Assembly (NCBI RefSeq): GCF_020171985.1
Contig: NZ_JAIVAL010000015.1
Coordinates: forward strand, 1 to 64,000
Origin: Halobacillus halophilus
Lineage (GTDB): Bacteria; Bacillota; Bacilli; Bacillales; Halobacillaceae
Length of the DNA: 64,000 bases
Reading direction: 5' to 3'
The notes under the pieces are model-generated. The model saw only the letters and a program-made list of their open reading frames with translations. It was not told the origin of the DNA and did not search any database. A program made the position numbers and the translations under genes. The stretch's first letter is position 1, and each line of letters begins with the position of its first letter. This document shows, in pieces, positions 50,430 through 59,004 of this stretch.

Positions 50430-52706
50430 TTATTTCTTTATTCGATAATTTCCCCAATCTTCCGGAAATAGGCTTTGATATTTAGGCGAAAGGAAGCGGT
50501 CATCTATCAGTTGGATCGATCCATAATCTGTTTCTGAACGTATTAATCTACCACCGGCTTGAAGTACTTTATTCATACCTGGATAAACGTAGGCATAATC
50601 ATAGCCATTTCTTCCACGATTAGAAAAATACTCTTTAATTAATTCTTTTTCGAAGCTTCTTGGGGCCAGGCCAATACCTACTACAGCAACACCATTCAAG
50701 CGATCACCTCTTAAATCGACACCTTCCGAAAAGACACCTCCAAGAACCGCAAATCCTGCCAAATTACCCCCTGAGACAAACTGAGCTAGAAACTCATCTC
50801 TTCTAATCTCGTCCATACCTTGTTCCTGCACGATTGTATTAACGTAATCGTAGTTTCGGAAATGATTGTACACCAGTTCCAAATAGTGATAAGAAGGAAA
50901 GAAAAACAAGTGATTCCCAGGGTTCTCAGTGACTTGCTGATAAAGAGATTGAGCAAGACGTTCTGCCGTTTCTTCCCTGTTTTTATAACGAGTAGAGAGC
51001 GGAGCCACCATCACATCAATCTGGGAAGAATCGTACGGTGATGGAAGCTTCAAGATATAATCATCCTTTTTACCCCCAAGCATGTCTTTATAGTAGCCAA
51101 ATGGGGATAATGTGGCCGAGAAAAACACACTTGACCGAAAGGACTTTGCTGTTTTCTCAAGGACATGGGAAGGATCTATACAGAAAAGCTTAAGCGTGAA
51201 CTCTCTGCCGGTTTTGGAGGCTGTAAAACGATAATGGTCATCTACAAGAGGAATAATTTTCAAGAAATTTTGCACAGAAAAATATAGTTCCAGTAATTCT
51301 TCGCTCTGGTCATTCTCTGTGGAATCTTGAAGTTCAACCTCTGCTGTTTCAATAAACCTTTCCAGACTCTCTTCTAATTCACCCGGTATCTCTTCTAAAA
51401 CAAAATCTCTTTCTCCCTGTTTACTCAAATTCTTCAGATCTTTATAAATTGCACTTGCTGCTTTATTTAAAGGGTGCTCTGCTCCATGCCAGATATCTGC
51501 TATTTCAGCAAAATCATTCATTCGAATAGAAGCCGAAAACATCTCTCTTGCACGTTCTACCAGATTATGAGCTTCATCAATCAATAGAGCGGTTTTTTTC
51601 TTATATTCGGGCAGGAGTCTCTTCAAAGAAACACGAGGATCAAATATATAATTATAATCTCCTATAACCACGTCTGCCACATTTGTTAAATCTAAAGAAA
51701 ACTCAAACGGACATACTTTATGCTTTCTTGCATACGCTTCAATAACCGAGCGAGTTAAACGTGTTTCATTCCATAGGATATCGGTAAGAGCTCCGTTGAT
51801 CTTATCGTAATATCCATCGGCAAATTCACAATAATCGGGCTGACAAATCGTTTCGTCCTTGAAACAAATTTTGTCTTTGGCCGTCAGGGTGACTGATCGC
51901 AAGGACAGCCCTTTATCTTCCATAAGGCCTAGAGCTTCTTCAGCAGTGGCCCTCGTAACCGTTTTAGCAGTTAAATAATAAATACGATCTACTTGATCAA
52001 CATCCATGGCTTTTATAGCAGGAAAGAGCGTTGATATGGTCTTACCTATACCAGTTGGGGCCTGAGCAAATAAATTACGCTTCTCTTCAATCGTTCGATA
52101 GACACTTCCAGCAAGTTTTCTCTGCCCTTTACGATACTCTGAAAACGGAAAGGATAGATCTGCTACCGACTTTTGTTTTTGCTCTCGAATATGCAGAAGC
52201 ACTCTCGCATAAGAGGAATACTCCTTCATCGTATTCTTCAGAAAAAGCTCGAGATCCTGGAAAGAGATTTTTTGTTTTAATCGTTTTTTTTCTTTGGACT
52301 TCTTCTGCACATAGGTCAGTTGAACTTGAATTTCATCAAGACCTTCTTGTTCCGCATACATGTAAGCATAGCCTTTAGCCTGAGCCCAATACACGGGGTG
52401 AGTCGTTTCTGTGATATCATCCAGCTCTCTTGCTGTAGACTTGATTTCATCAATTACAGGTCCATCTTTCGTCTCCAATATACCATCACAACGGCCCTGG
52501 ATCTTGATATTCATGCCGTCTTCCTGATATAAATATTCTAAAAAGGTTTCTTTTTTATCATTTTCTTTATACGTGCTCTGTACTTCCTGATGAATAGCTG
52601 TACCTTCCGTTAATGCCGTACTCGAACGAAAGCGATTGTCAATGCTTCCGCCCCTGTAAACGTAGGCCACCAACTCACGTACTGAGATTGTGACTTGTTC
52701 CACCAT
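50430..52706 (-). CDS. PD-(D/E)XK nuclease domain fused to XPD/DinG-like helicase
   Basis: 758-residue DNA repair-type protein. Residues ~25-165 have the RecB/Cas4-like nuclease pattern: TAIHQEVQ, GRCDGILE and VIDEIKST (catalytic D..D-x-K). The helicase part has Walker A APTGIGKTIST, an Fe-S cluster site with four cysteines (ICFKDETICQPDYCEFA and HKVCPFEFS), LLIDEAHNLVE as the DEAH box, and C-terminal motifs VFFSATLSPFGYY and GRLIRSETDYG. The start at 52,706 has aaaggg at proper spacing. It sits alone on the minus strand. Superfamily-2 XPD-type helicases unwind 5'-3'; a role in processing damaged DNA is inferred. Confidence 0.88.
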   Translation of the reverse strand: MVEQVTISVRELVAYVYRGGSIDNRFRSSTALTEGTAIHQEVQSTYKENDKKETFLEYLYQEDGMNIKIQGRCDGILETKDGPVIDEIKSTARELDDITETTHPVYWAQAKGYAYMYAEQEGLDEIQVQLTYVQKKSKEKKRLKQKISFQDLELFLKNTMKEYSSYARVLLHIREQKQKSVADLSFPFSEYRKGQRKLAGSVYRTIEEKRNLFAQAPTGIGKTISTLFPAIKAMDVDQVDRIYYLTAKTVTRATAEEALGLMEDKGLSLRSVTLTAKDKICFKDETICQPDYCEFADGYYDKINGALTDILWNETRLTRSVIEAYARKHKVCPFEFSLDLTNVADVVIGDYNYIFDPRVSLKRLLPEYKKKTALLIDEAHNLVERAREMFSASIRMNDFAEIADIWHGAEHPLNKAASAIYKDLKNLSKQGERDFVLEEIPGELEESLERFIETAEVELQDSTENDQSEELLELYFSVQNFLKIIPLVDDHYRFTASKTGREFTLKLFCIDPSHVLEKTAKSFRSSVFFSATLSPFGYYKDMLGGKKDDYILKLPSPYDSSQIDVMVAPLSTRYKNREETAERLAQSLYQQVTENPGNHLFFFPSYHYLELVYNHFRNYDYVNTIVQEQGMDEIRRDEFLAQFVSGGNLAGFAVLGGVFSEGVDLRGDRLNGVAVVGIGLAPRSFEKELIKEYFSNRGRNGYDYAYVYPGMNKVLQAGGRLIRSETDYGSIQLIDDRFLSPKYQSLFPEDWGNYRIKK

Positions 52707-52750
52707 CTTCCGCACCCTTTCATTAATTCCCTATGCTTACCCTCAAATTA

Positions 52751-52766
52751 ACGTAAGCACTTACGT
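52751..52766. promoter_or_regulatory. Perfect palindrome, possible operator
   Basis: ACGTAAG-CA-CTTACGT, a 7-bp inverted repeat with 2-base centre, in the 174-base divergent gap between the helicase gene and ypmR. It differs from the LexA box of Bacillus (CGAACNNNNGTTCG). The binding protein is unknown. Confidence 0.35.
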
Positions 52767-52880
52767 ATGTCTATTGTAAATCTTTTCGTGATATAATTGT
52801 GGGAAAAACTTTTCAATTTCCCATTAGATGGATACAACATATAATAGGAGAGAGGAACATTAAAATCGAGGTGATCTTAA

Positions 52881-53822
52881 TTGAAAATATGGAGATGGGT
52901 AGCGTCCGTTTTGCTCACCCTCACGATCGCCTTTTTCATCATAGCAGCATTTATATATACACCAGAAAATCAAGAGAGTGACCATGACCAGTCTCCTCCC
53001 CCGCAAACTGAACCAGAAGGGGTAGAAAAGGAACATCAATCCAGTGATGAAGAAAGGGATATAAATGAATCGGATAGCGAAAACAAGACTGATAAATCGG
53101 AAGAAACCCTGAGCGGTGAACTTCGCGAAGTATTTACAAGTGTTATTGAAAGTGCCCGCGGTCTATTCGTTCGGCAGGATCTTGATATTGTAGCCATAGG
53201 TGATTCACTCACTCAGGGTGTTGGTGATTCTACCGATAATGGTGGTTATGTAGGAATACTTGAAGACACAATTAACAGTAATCAGCCCCTGGAAACACTG
53301 GACATAGCTAATTACGGGGTCCGCGGAAATCGTACTGATCAGCTGTTAGAACGGATGCAAACGGAAGAAATCTCCCAATCGTTGCGTGAAGCAGATGTAG
53401 TTATCATTACGATCGGAGCCAACGATGTTATGAAAGTAGTTAAAAATAATTTTGCCAGTTTGAATTACGAGCAATTCCAGGAAGCTCAAACAGGATATAA
53501 GGAACGTTTAAACGAGATATTTCAAAGAGTGGAAAGCCTTAATCCGGATGTCCCTATCTATTTGGTCGGTCTCTACAATCCCTTTGAATATTATTTTAAT
53601 AATATTCCGGAACTGGGACAGATTATGAGTGACTGGAACCGTGTAAGCAAGGAAGTAATTTCAAACTATGAACAGGCGGAATTCATTCCTATTAAAGATA
53701 TCTTTCTGGGATCTGAAGAGGAACTTCTGTGGAAAGAAGACTATTTCCACCCAAATGAAAAAGGTTATAAAAGAATTGCAGAGCGCGTGTTAGAATATAT
53801 AAGACCGGATATTGAACAATAA
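52881..53822 (+). CDS. ypmR: SGNH/GDSL lipase family protein YpmR
   Basis: 313-residue membrane-anchored, extracytoplasmic hydrolase. An N-terminal signal/anchor helix (about 5-27) is followed by a highly acidic linker rich in Glu/Ser/Asp (28-75) and the SGNH domain: block I IGDSLTQGVG (catalytic Ser), block II NYGVRGNRTDQLL, block III TIGANDV, block V DYFHPNEKGY (catalytic Asp/His). It matches B. subtilis YpmR in order with ypmS. The physiological substrate is not known. TTG start with gaggtgat 6 bases upstream. ypmS follows by 17 bases. Confidence 0.9.
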   Translation: MKIWRWVASVLLTLTIAFFIIAAFIYTPENQESDHDQSPPPQTEPEGVEKEHQSSDEERDINESDSENKTDKSEETLSGELREVFTSVIESARGLFVRQDLDIVAIGDSLTQGVGDSTDNGGYVGILEDTINSNQPLETLDIANYGVRGNRTDQLLERMQTEEISQSLREADVVIITIGANDVMKVVKNNFASLNYEQFQEAQTGYKERLNEIFQRVESLNPDVPIYLVGLYNPFEYYFNNIPELGQIMSDWNRVSKEVISNYEQAEFIPIKDIFLGSEEELLWKEDYFHPNEKGYKRIAERVLEYIRPDIEQ

Positions 53823-53839
53823 ACAGGTGGAATGTTCAT

Positions 53840-54472
53840 ATGAAACGATTTTTCCTAAATAATAAGTGGCGCACTTCTTTTTGGCTATTAGCTCTTTTAA
53901 ATATTATAGTCTTATTAGTGGTGCTCTCCCTTGTTTTTTTACCGAGCACCTATACGCTCGTCAACGTAGATAAAGAAAAGCAAAGTTCAGATGCAGAATT
54001 TACAATTGTATCGACTAAGGAAAATATGGAACAGCTGGCCAATGAATATTTAAAAGAATTATCAACGCAGACTGTTTTTGATTATTCGATAACCCTGGAT
54101 AGAAATGTAACGCTCACAGGTAACATTAAAGCATTTGATCAGGTCATCCCCATTAAAGTGGAATTAAATCCGATCGTCCAGGAAAACGGGGACCTTGTTC
54201 TTGAGCAGGAGCGGATATCACTTGGACAGCTTCCGTTGCCAAATAAGAAAGTCCTGGGGTTCGTGAAGGATAACTATAAACTTCCAGAGTGGGTAATGGT
54301 TAATCCTAATGAAGAAAATATTTATGTAGCTGTCACTCAAATGGACACAGCCAGTAACTTTAACATCCGAGTTGACCGCTTTAACTTAAACTCCAATCAG
54401 TTAGCCTTTAAAATCTCCGTCCCTCAGGATTCGTTCCAGTTTGCTCAGAAGATGGTACAGAAAAATTTTTAA
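53840..54472 (+). CDS. ypmS: DUF2140 family membrane protein YpmS
   Basis: 210-residue protein with one N-terminal transmembrane helix (about 13-36, FWLLALLNIIVLLVVLSLVF) and an extracytoplasmic domain of beta-strand pattern (FDQVIPIKVELNPIVQENGD, ISLGQLPLPNKKVLGFV). This is the YpmS/DUF2140 architecture. Function unknown; it is always found next to ypmR in relatives as I recall, which suggests a joint role at the cell surface. ATG with aggtgg. Confidence 0.9.
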   Translation: MKRFFLNNKWRTSFWLLALLNIIVLLVVLSLVFLPSTYTLVNVDKEKQSSDAEFTIVSTKENMEQLANEYLKELSTQTVFDYSITLDRNVTLTGNIKAFDQVIPIKVELNPIVQENGDLVLEQERISLGQLPLPNKKVLGFVKDNYKLPEWVMVNPNEENIYVAVTQMDTASNFNIRVDRFNLNSNQLAFKISVPQDSFQFAQKMVQKNF

Positions 54473-54503
54473 TAACCGCTCACACATCATTAGAGTGGTT
54501 ATT
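54471..54503 (+). terminator. Probable terminator after ypmS
   Basis: Stem aataaccgctc / gagtggttatt (one G-T pair) with an 11-base loop, directly at the ypmS stop, followed by a T-rich stretch. Confidence 0.55.
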
Positions 54504-54595
54504 TCGATTTTCTTCGGCAGTCCCCGAGAGATGAAGGTTATAGAAGAACATGATAAAATTAGATTTAAACCCTTGTATAAAAAGGAAGTGACCGT

Positions 54596-55525
54596 ATGCG
54601 TGTGGTAAATAATATTGCTGATTTAATTGGAGATACTCCTCTTGTTAAATTAAATCGGTTGGCTCCAAAAGACGGAGCAGACATTTATATGAAACTTGAA
54701 AAGTACAACCCGAGCGGAAGCGTTAAAGACCGTGCTGCCTACAATATGATGGCTCAGGCTGAACAGGACGGCCTGCTGAAAGAAGGTTCTACACTTGTCG
54801 AGCCTACTAGCGGAAACACGGGAATAGGTATTGCCATGAATGCTGCCGCTAAAGGTTATCGCGCTATTCTTGTCATGCCTGATACGATGACTCAAGAGCG
54901 GATCAATCTACTGAAAGCCTACGGTGCAGAGATCGTTTTAACTCCAGGAGATGAGAAAATGCCTGGGGCTATTAAAAAAGCGAAAGAACTTGTAGAAGAA
55001 ATAGATAATAGTTTTATGCCCATGCAATTTGAAAATATGGCCAATCCGGATGCCCACCGTCACACAACAGCTGCTGAAATTATTGAGGCAATGGACGAGT
55101 TAGGAAAACCGCTAAGCGCATTCGTTTCAACTGCCGGCACAGGAGGAACGATTACAGGTACAGGCGAAGAACTTAAGAAGCGTTTTGAGGATATGACGAT
55201 ACATGTTGCCGAACCATCCGGCTCTCCTGTTCTCTCCGGTGGAAAGCCAGGAAAACACAAGCTGGTTGGTACAAGCCCTGGTTTCATCCCTAGTATTTTG
55301 AACCAGGAAGTCTATGATGAGATTTTCCAAGTAACGGATGAAGATGCCTACGATATTACGAGAAGGTTAGCGCGAGAAGAAGGTCTTCTATTAGGTACAT
55401 CCTGCGGTGCAGCCTGCTGGGCCGCCATGCAGGTAGCTTCACAAAAACAACCCGGAGAAATCGTGGTCTGTATTGCTCCAGACACTGGGGAGAGGTACCT
55501 GTCCGGAGATCTTTTCCGATACTAA
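54596..55525 (+). CDS. cysK: Cysteine synthase (O-acetylserine sulfhydrylase)
   Basis: 309-residue PLP enzyme making cysteine from O-acetylserine and sulfide. The PLP lysine is Lys44 in YNPSGSVKDRAA; the substrate loop EPTSGNTGIGIAM and the phosphate loop STAGTGGTITGTGE are canonical. The C-terminal GTSCGAACWAAM is typical of CysK/OASS-A. ATG with aggaagtga. It is a single gene with its own terminator; no S-box or T-box leader was recognised in the 120 bases upstream. Together with MetY/MetX at 8.6-11.4 kb the window carries both sulfide-fixing branches. Confidence 0.95.
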   Translation: MRVVNNIADLIGDTPLVKLNRLAPKDGADIYMKLEKYNPSGSVKDRAAYNMMAQAEQDGLLKEGSTLVEPTSGNTGIGIAMNAAAKGYRAILVMPDTMTQERINLLKAYGAEIVLTPGDEKMPGAIKKAKELVEEIDNSFMPMQFENMANPDAHRHTTAAEIIEAMDELGKPLSAFVSTAGTGGTITGTGEELKKRFEDMTIHVAEPSGSPVLSGGKPGKHKLVGTSPGFIPSILNQEVYDEIFQVTDEDAYDITRRLAREEGLLLGTSCGAACWAAMQVASQKQPGEIVVCIAPDTGERYLSGDLFRY

Positions 55526-55529
55526 TGAG

Positions 55530-55562
55530 AAAGAGTTCGTCCTTGTAGAGGTCGAACTCTTT
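55530..55562. terminator. Bidirectional terminator after cysK
   Basis: Stem aaagagttcg / cgaactcttt with a 13-base loop and a T-run on the plus strand, between convergent cysK and the channel gene. Confidence 0.85.
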
Positions 55563-55564
55563 TT

Positions 55565-56176
55565 TTACAGTCTATATAGATCTCTAAATCTTAGATGCCA
55601 ACCTAAATGATAGGACAAAACACGGCAAGTAATCACTAAGAAGAACAAAAAGTAAGTCTGCGCAGCGCTTTGCACATCTATTATACCCACACCGATAAGC
55701 AAACCTGCCATTAATGCCCAAACAGCATAAATTTCCTGATGGAGAACCATCGGTCTCCGCTGAGCCAGAACATCCCTTGTAACTCCGCCTCCTACCCCAG
55801 TCAATATAGCAGCAAAAATAACTCCTCCCAGCGGGAAGTTATGTGCGATAGCAAATGAGGCTCCTTGTAAAGCAAAGGCTGATAAACCAACCGCGTCCGG
55901 ATAAATGTTCCAACGATCCCAGGAAAGTACCCATGTCTTAGGAAAGAAATAGACCACCGCAATAGTCCCAAACGCAACATAAAGTAGATAACCCTGTTCC
56001 CACACATGAACTACAGGAACATCCAGTGCTATATTACGGATTATTCCACCCGCGAAAGGCGTAGCAATACCTAATATGAATGTGCCAAATATATCATAGC
56101 GCTCATTGAGTGCCACGATTGCTCCACTGAAAGCAAAAGCACTGACCGCCAAAATATTTAATATTTCCCAAGTCAT
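55565..56176 (-). CDS. TRIC-type (UPF0126) membrane protein
   Basis: 203-residue inner-membrane protein with seven hydrophobic helices, built of two similar halves, each with a conserved glycine block: ATPFAGGIIRNIAL in the first half and LTGVGGGVTRDVLAQR in the second. This is the signature of prokaryotic TRIC/UPF0126 proteins (YvgT-like), homologous to trimeric intracellular cation channels. The start at 56,176 has aaaggagg 7 bases upstream. It stands alone. A K+ or other cation role is inferred from the family. Confidence 0.87.
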   Translation of the reverse strand: MTWEILNILAVSAFAFSGAIVALNERYDIFGTFILGIATPFAGGIIRNIALDVPVVHVWEQGYLLYVAFGTIAVVYFFPKTWVLSWDRWNIYPDAVGLSAFALQGASFAIAHNFPLGGVIFAAILTGVGGGVTRDVLAQRRPMVLHQEIYAVWALMAGLLIGVGIIDVQSAAQTYFLFFLVITCRVLSYHLGWHLRFRDLYRL

Positions 56177-56414
56177 GAATGTCCTCCTTTCGTCCACCAG
56201 TTTCTAATCTTTAAATAAACAACCTGAATGATTATAACAGAAACTTCTGTAAAAAAAATAATAATATTCAAAATAACTAAAGTCCAACCAAAATCATCCA
56301 TTTCATAGATTCCCATTGCTACTTTTGCACCAAATCAAGTAAACTTGTTGCAAACTGCCACAAGGGATATTCAAAAATAATGCGAAATATTCTATTTAGA
56401 AAAGAAAGTAGGAT

Positions 56415-56951
56415 GTGGAAAAAATGAGAAGATGGCTGACCCAGCTCCGAAAGGAACAACAATTGACTCAACAGCAAATTGCCGAAGGTGCTCATATTGA
56501 CCGAGCCTATTATGCTCAAATTGAAAATGGGACTAGAAACCCCAGTATGGCCGTGGCCTCTCAAATAGCTTCCTTCCTCCATATTAACCCTTCTTTATTT
56601 TTTACAGAGCACCTGAGCGAACCTTTTCAGACTGCTTTAGCTAATTCCCCTATCACCCTGGCCCATTGTGACCTTTCACTGCGATACACCTGGATGTTTA
56701 ACCCCCACCCTGACTTTAAGATGAGTCATATACTTGGAAAGCGTGACGATGAACTTGACTATAATGAAGGCACGCTTGCTTTAATGGATTTAAAAAAAAG
56801 AGTGATCGAAACAAAGGAAACTCAACGAGAACGAATTTGTTTCCCTTTGTCAGATGGATTACTATATTACGATATATTTGCACAGCCTCTCTACAACCAA
56901 AAAGGCGAAATCATAGGAGCAGCTACTGCATCTACAGAGCTTCCATCCTAA
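56415..56951 (+). CDS. XRE-type regulator with PAS-like sensor domain
   Basis: 178-residue protein with an N-terminal Cro/C1 helix-turn-helix (about 8-60: LRKEQQLTQQQIAEGAHIDR then YYAQIENGTRNPSM) and a C-terminal PAS-like domain (about 75-175) with the segment LRYTWMFNPHPDF, ILGKRDDEL and IIGAATASTELP, as seen in sensor kinases. The combination suggests a small ligand- or redox-sensing repressor. GTG at 56,415 or ATG at 56,424 may be the start. Its stop is 18 bases before the Sda-like peptide gene, so they are likely co-expressed. Confidence 0.8.
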   Translation: MEKMRRWLTQLRKEQQLTQQQIAEGAHIDRAYYAQIENGTRNPSMAVASQIASFLHINPSLFFTEHLSEPFQTALANSPITLAHCDLSLRYTWMFNPHPDFKMSHILGKRDDELDYNEGTLALMDLKKRVIETKETQRERICFPLSDGLLYYDIFAQPLYNQKGEIIGAATASTELPS

Positions 56952-56968
56952 TGAAAGGGGACTATGAT

Positions 56969-57121
56969 ATGATCGTTGAAAAATTACCACACCGTCTGCT
57001 TATTCGTTCACTTCACACAGCTGTAGAGATGAAACTAGATCACTCTTTTATTCACCTGCTTGAAAATGAGCTGCAGAAAAGGAAACTAGAAAAAACATAT
57101 TCTGCCCAGAAGGCAGAGTGA
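56969..57121 (+). CDS. Sda-like sporulation kinase inhibitor peptide
   Basis: 50-residue peptide starting at an ATG with aaagggg 8 bases upstream. It follows the Sda pattern: KLPHRLLIRSLHTAVEMKLD then SFIHLLENELQKRKLEK, matching the antiparallel two-helix hairpin of B. subtilis Sda ([20 protein letters not shown] then DFIELIENEIKRRSL). Sda binds the sporulation kinase KinA and blocks entry into sporulation during replication stress. The second-helix Phe and the LxENE core are kept; helix 1 differs more. Its position behind an XRE-PAS regulator is unusual. No DnaA box was recognised upstream. Confidence 0.8.
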   Translation: MIVEKLPHRLLIRSLHTAVEMKLDHSFIHLLENELQKRKLEKTYSAQKAE

Positions 57122-57197
57122 ACATCATTACTTAGGGAAGCCTATTAGGGTGAATGTTTACTCCATAAGAGAGAATAACGTAAGAAAAAAGAGGTGA

Positions 57198-57902
57198 ATG
57201 TCCGTGGCAACTTCACCATGGATCATACGGCAGTCTTGGGAAGATCTTATTTTTATGCATTGGCCTGTCCCAGAGACGGATTTGCGCCCCTTTGTACCCC
57301 GTGAATTAGAATTAGATTTGTATAATGGTATGGCCTGGATTGCAATCGTTCCCTTTCATATGAAAGATATCCAATTTAGAGGCCTTCCCCGCCTTCCTTT
57401 TGGTAACCAATTATTAGAATTAAACGTGAGAACTTACGTCACATTTAAAGGAGAACCAGGTGTTTATTTTATCTCCCTTGACGCTAACCACCGTCTTGGG
57501 GTTTTTTTAGCGCGTACATTATTTGGATTACGCTATTTAAACGCTCAAGTAAGGTTAGATAAGAAGGGAAACGACCTTCACTTTTCGAGCCGTAGAATTT
57601 ATCCCGGAATGCCCTCCTCTCAATTTCACGCACGGTTTAAGATTTCAAATTCCATCCACACTTATAAAACTGGTTCTCTCATGAACTGGTTAACGGAGAG
57701 ATATGTGTTATGGACGGTACGTGGCTCTTCTGTTTATAAAGGTCCTATTGATCACAAACACTGGGAACTTCAACCTGCTGAAAGTAATATTGTTATGAAT
57801 GAAATTGTGGAATTCCTGCCAGACTTAATCTTTCTGCAACAGCCAATCACCTGCTATTCAAAATCTTTAGAGGTGTATCTCTACCCTTTTCATAAGGTAT
57901 AA
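57198..57902 (+). CDS. DUF2071 / YqjF family protein
   Basis: 234-residue protein beginning with the family start WIIRQSWEDLIFMHWPVP and continuing RPFVPRELELDLYNGMAWIAIVPF, GLPRLPFGNQLLELNVRTYV and YFISLDANHRLGVFLAR. The family (COG3361, B. subtilis YqjF) has an acetoacetate-decarboxylase-like fold; the function is unknown. The start may be the GTG at 57,204, since aagaggtg nearly abuts the ATG at 57,198. It stands about 75 bases after the Sda-like gene, no terminator being clear between them. Confidence 0.85.
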   Translation: MSVATSPWIIRQSWEDLIFMHWPVPETDLRPFVPRELELDLYNGMAWIAIVPFHMKDIQFRGLPRLPFGNQLLELNVRTYVTFKGEPGVYFISLDANHRLGVFLARTLFGLRYLNAQVRLDKKGNDLHFSSRRIYPGMPSSQFHARFKISNSIHTYKTGSLMNWLTERYVLWTVRGSSVYKGPIDHKHWELQPAESNIVMNEIVEFLPDLIFLQQPITCYSKSLEVYLYPFHKV

Positions 57903-57998
57903 ACCTGTAAATTGACATGAGGAGCAAATAAAGATAACATTTATCTTGAATTCGAGATTATAGTTCGTAACGTTTTATTAATAAAGGAGGCCGCTTCC

Positions 57999-58958
57999 AT
58001 GAATATTAAAGGAATCCATCACGTCTCAGCGATAACAGCGAACGCAAGTGCAAATTATGACTTTTATACAAATGTATTGGGGATGCGCCTGGTTAAAAAA
58101 ACAGTCAATCAGGATGATCCTTCCATGTACCACTTATTTTACGCGGATGAAGCTGGATCCCCGGGAACGGATTTAACTTTTTTTGAGATTAAACGTGCAG
58201 GTCATACCTACCCTGGATCTCAGAGCATTTCTACTACCTCTCTTCGTGTACCAAATGATGAGTCTCTACACTTCTGGAAAGAAAGACTCGATCAATATGA
58301 GGTTAAGCGAGGTTCTATCGAAGAAAAAGCAGGCAGGAAAGAAATCTCTTTCCTAGATCCTGAAGGCCAGCGTTTAAAGCTGATTTCAGACGAATTTAAT
58401 CAAGGGGTTTCTGGTGGAATTCCCTGGTCAAAAGGCCCCGTCCCTGAACAGTACGGAATACTCGGCCTGGGTCCTGTATATCTGACCGTTACCGATGCGG
58501 CACTTACCAAAGCGGTTTTGATGGACACTTTAGGTTTTCGTGAACTGGAGCACCCTGCACCAGATTGGCATGCTTTTGAAACGGGAGAAGGCGGAAACGG
58601 CGCCCGTGTTTACGTAGAGGAACAACCTGATTGGAAACGTGAAAAACCCGGACGCGGCAGTGTTCACCACGTGGCTTTTAGAGTAGAAGATGAACAAGAA
58701 CTGGAGAAATGGAAAGCAAAGATCCAGGATGCTGGCTTCCCAAATTCAGGTATAGTAGATCGCTACTATTTTAAATCTCTTTATTTTAGAGAACCCAATC
58801 ATATATTATTTGAACTGGCTACAGACGGTCCAGGCTTTGACACGGATGAAGATAAAGAACATCTAGGAGAAACTCTGGCCCTGCCTCCATTCCTTGAAGA
58901 AAAGCGTAGAAAAATTGAAGATCGTTTAACCCCGCTCGTCACTTCTAATCCTAAATAA
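57999..58958 (+). CDS. Ring-cleaving dioxygenase, VOC family (MhqO-like)
   Basis: 319-residue extradiol-dioxygenase-like protein with two VOC modules. The metal ligands can be placed at His8 (GIHHVSAI), His near 217 (SVHHVAFRV) and Glu near 266 (HILFELATDG). It is related to MhqA/MhqO of B. subtilis, which act in quinone/thiol stress. No MhqR-type regulator is adjacent. The start has aaaggaggc at perfect distance. It is a single gene and ends at the shared terminator at 58,964-58,996. Confidence 0.87.
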   Translation: MNIKGIHHVSAITANASANYDFYTNVLGMRLVKKTVNQDDPSMYHLFYADEAGSPGTDLTFFEIKRAGHTYPGSQSISTTSLRVPNDESLHFWKERLDQYEVKRGSIEEKAGRKEISFLDPEGQRLKLISDEFNQGVSGGIPWSKGPVPEQYGILGLGPVYLTVTDAALTKAVLMDTLGFRELEHPAPDWHAFETGEGGNGARVYVEEQPDWKREKPGRGSVHHVAFRVEDEQELEKWKAKIQDAGFPNSGIVDRYYFKSLYFREPNHILFELATDGPGFDTDEDKEHLGETLALPPFLEEKRRKIEDRLTPLVTSNPK

Positions 58959-58963
58959 ACGTA

Positions 58964-58996
58964 AAAGACGGCGATCCTTTTAAGATCGCCGTCTTT
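58964..58996. terminator. Bidirectional terminator
   Basis: Perfect 13-bp stem aaagacggcgatc / gatcgccgtcttt with a 7-base loop between the dioxygenase gene and the convergent aconitase gene. Confidence 0.92.
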
Positions 58997-59004
58997 ATTA
59001 CATA

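Noticed and set aside
48877-52706. Methyltransferase plus nuclease-helicase as a phage-defence system
   Set aside because: The genes are convergent and separately ended, with no ATPase, nuclease or specificity partner of BREX, DISARM or restriction systems nearby. Kept only as separate observations.
54473-54595. Search for an S-box or T-box leader before cysK
   Set aside because: None of the conserved cores is present and the region is only about 120 bases.
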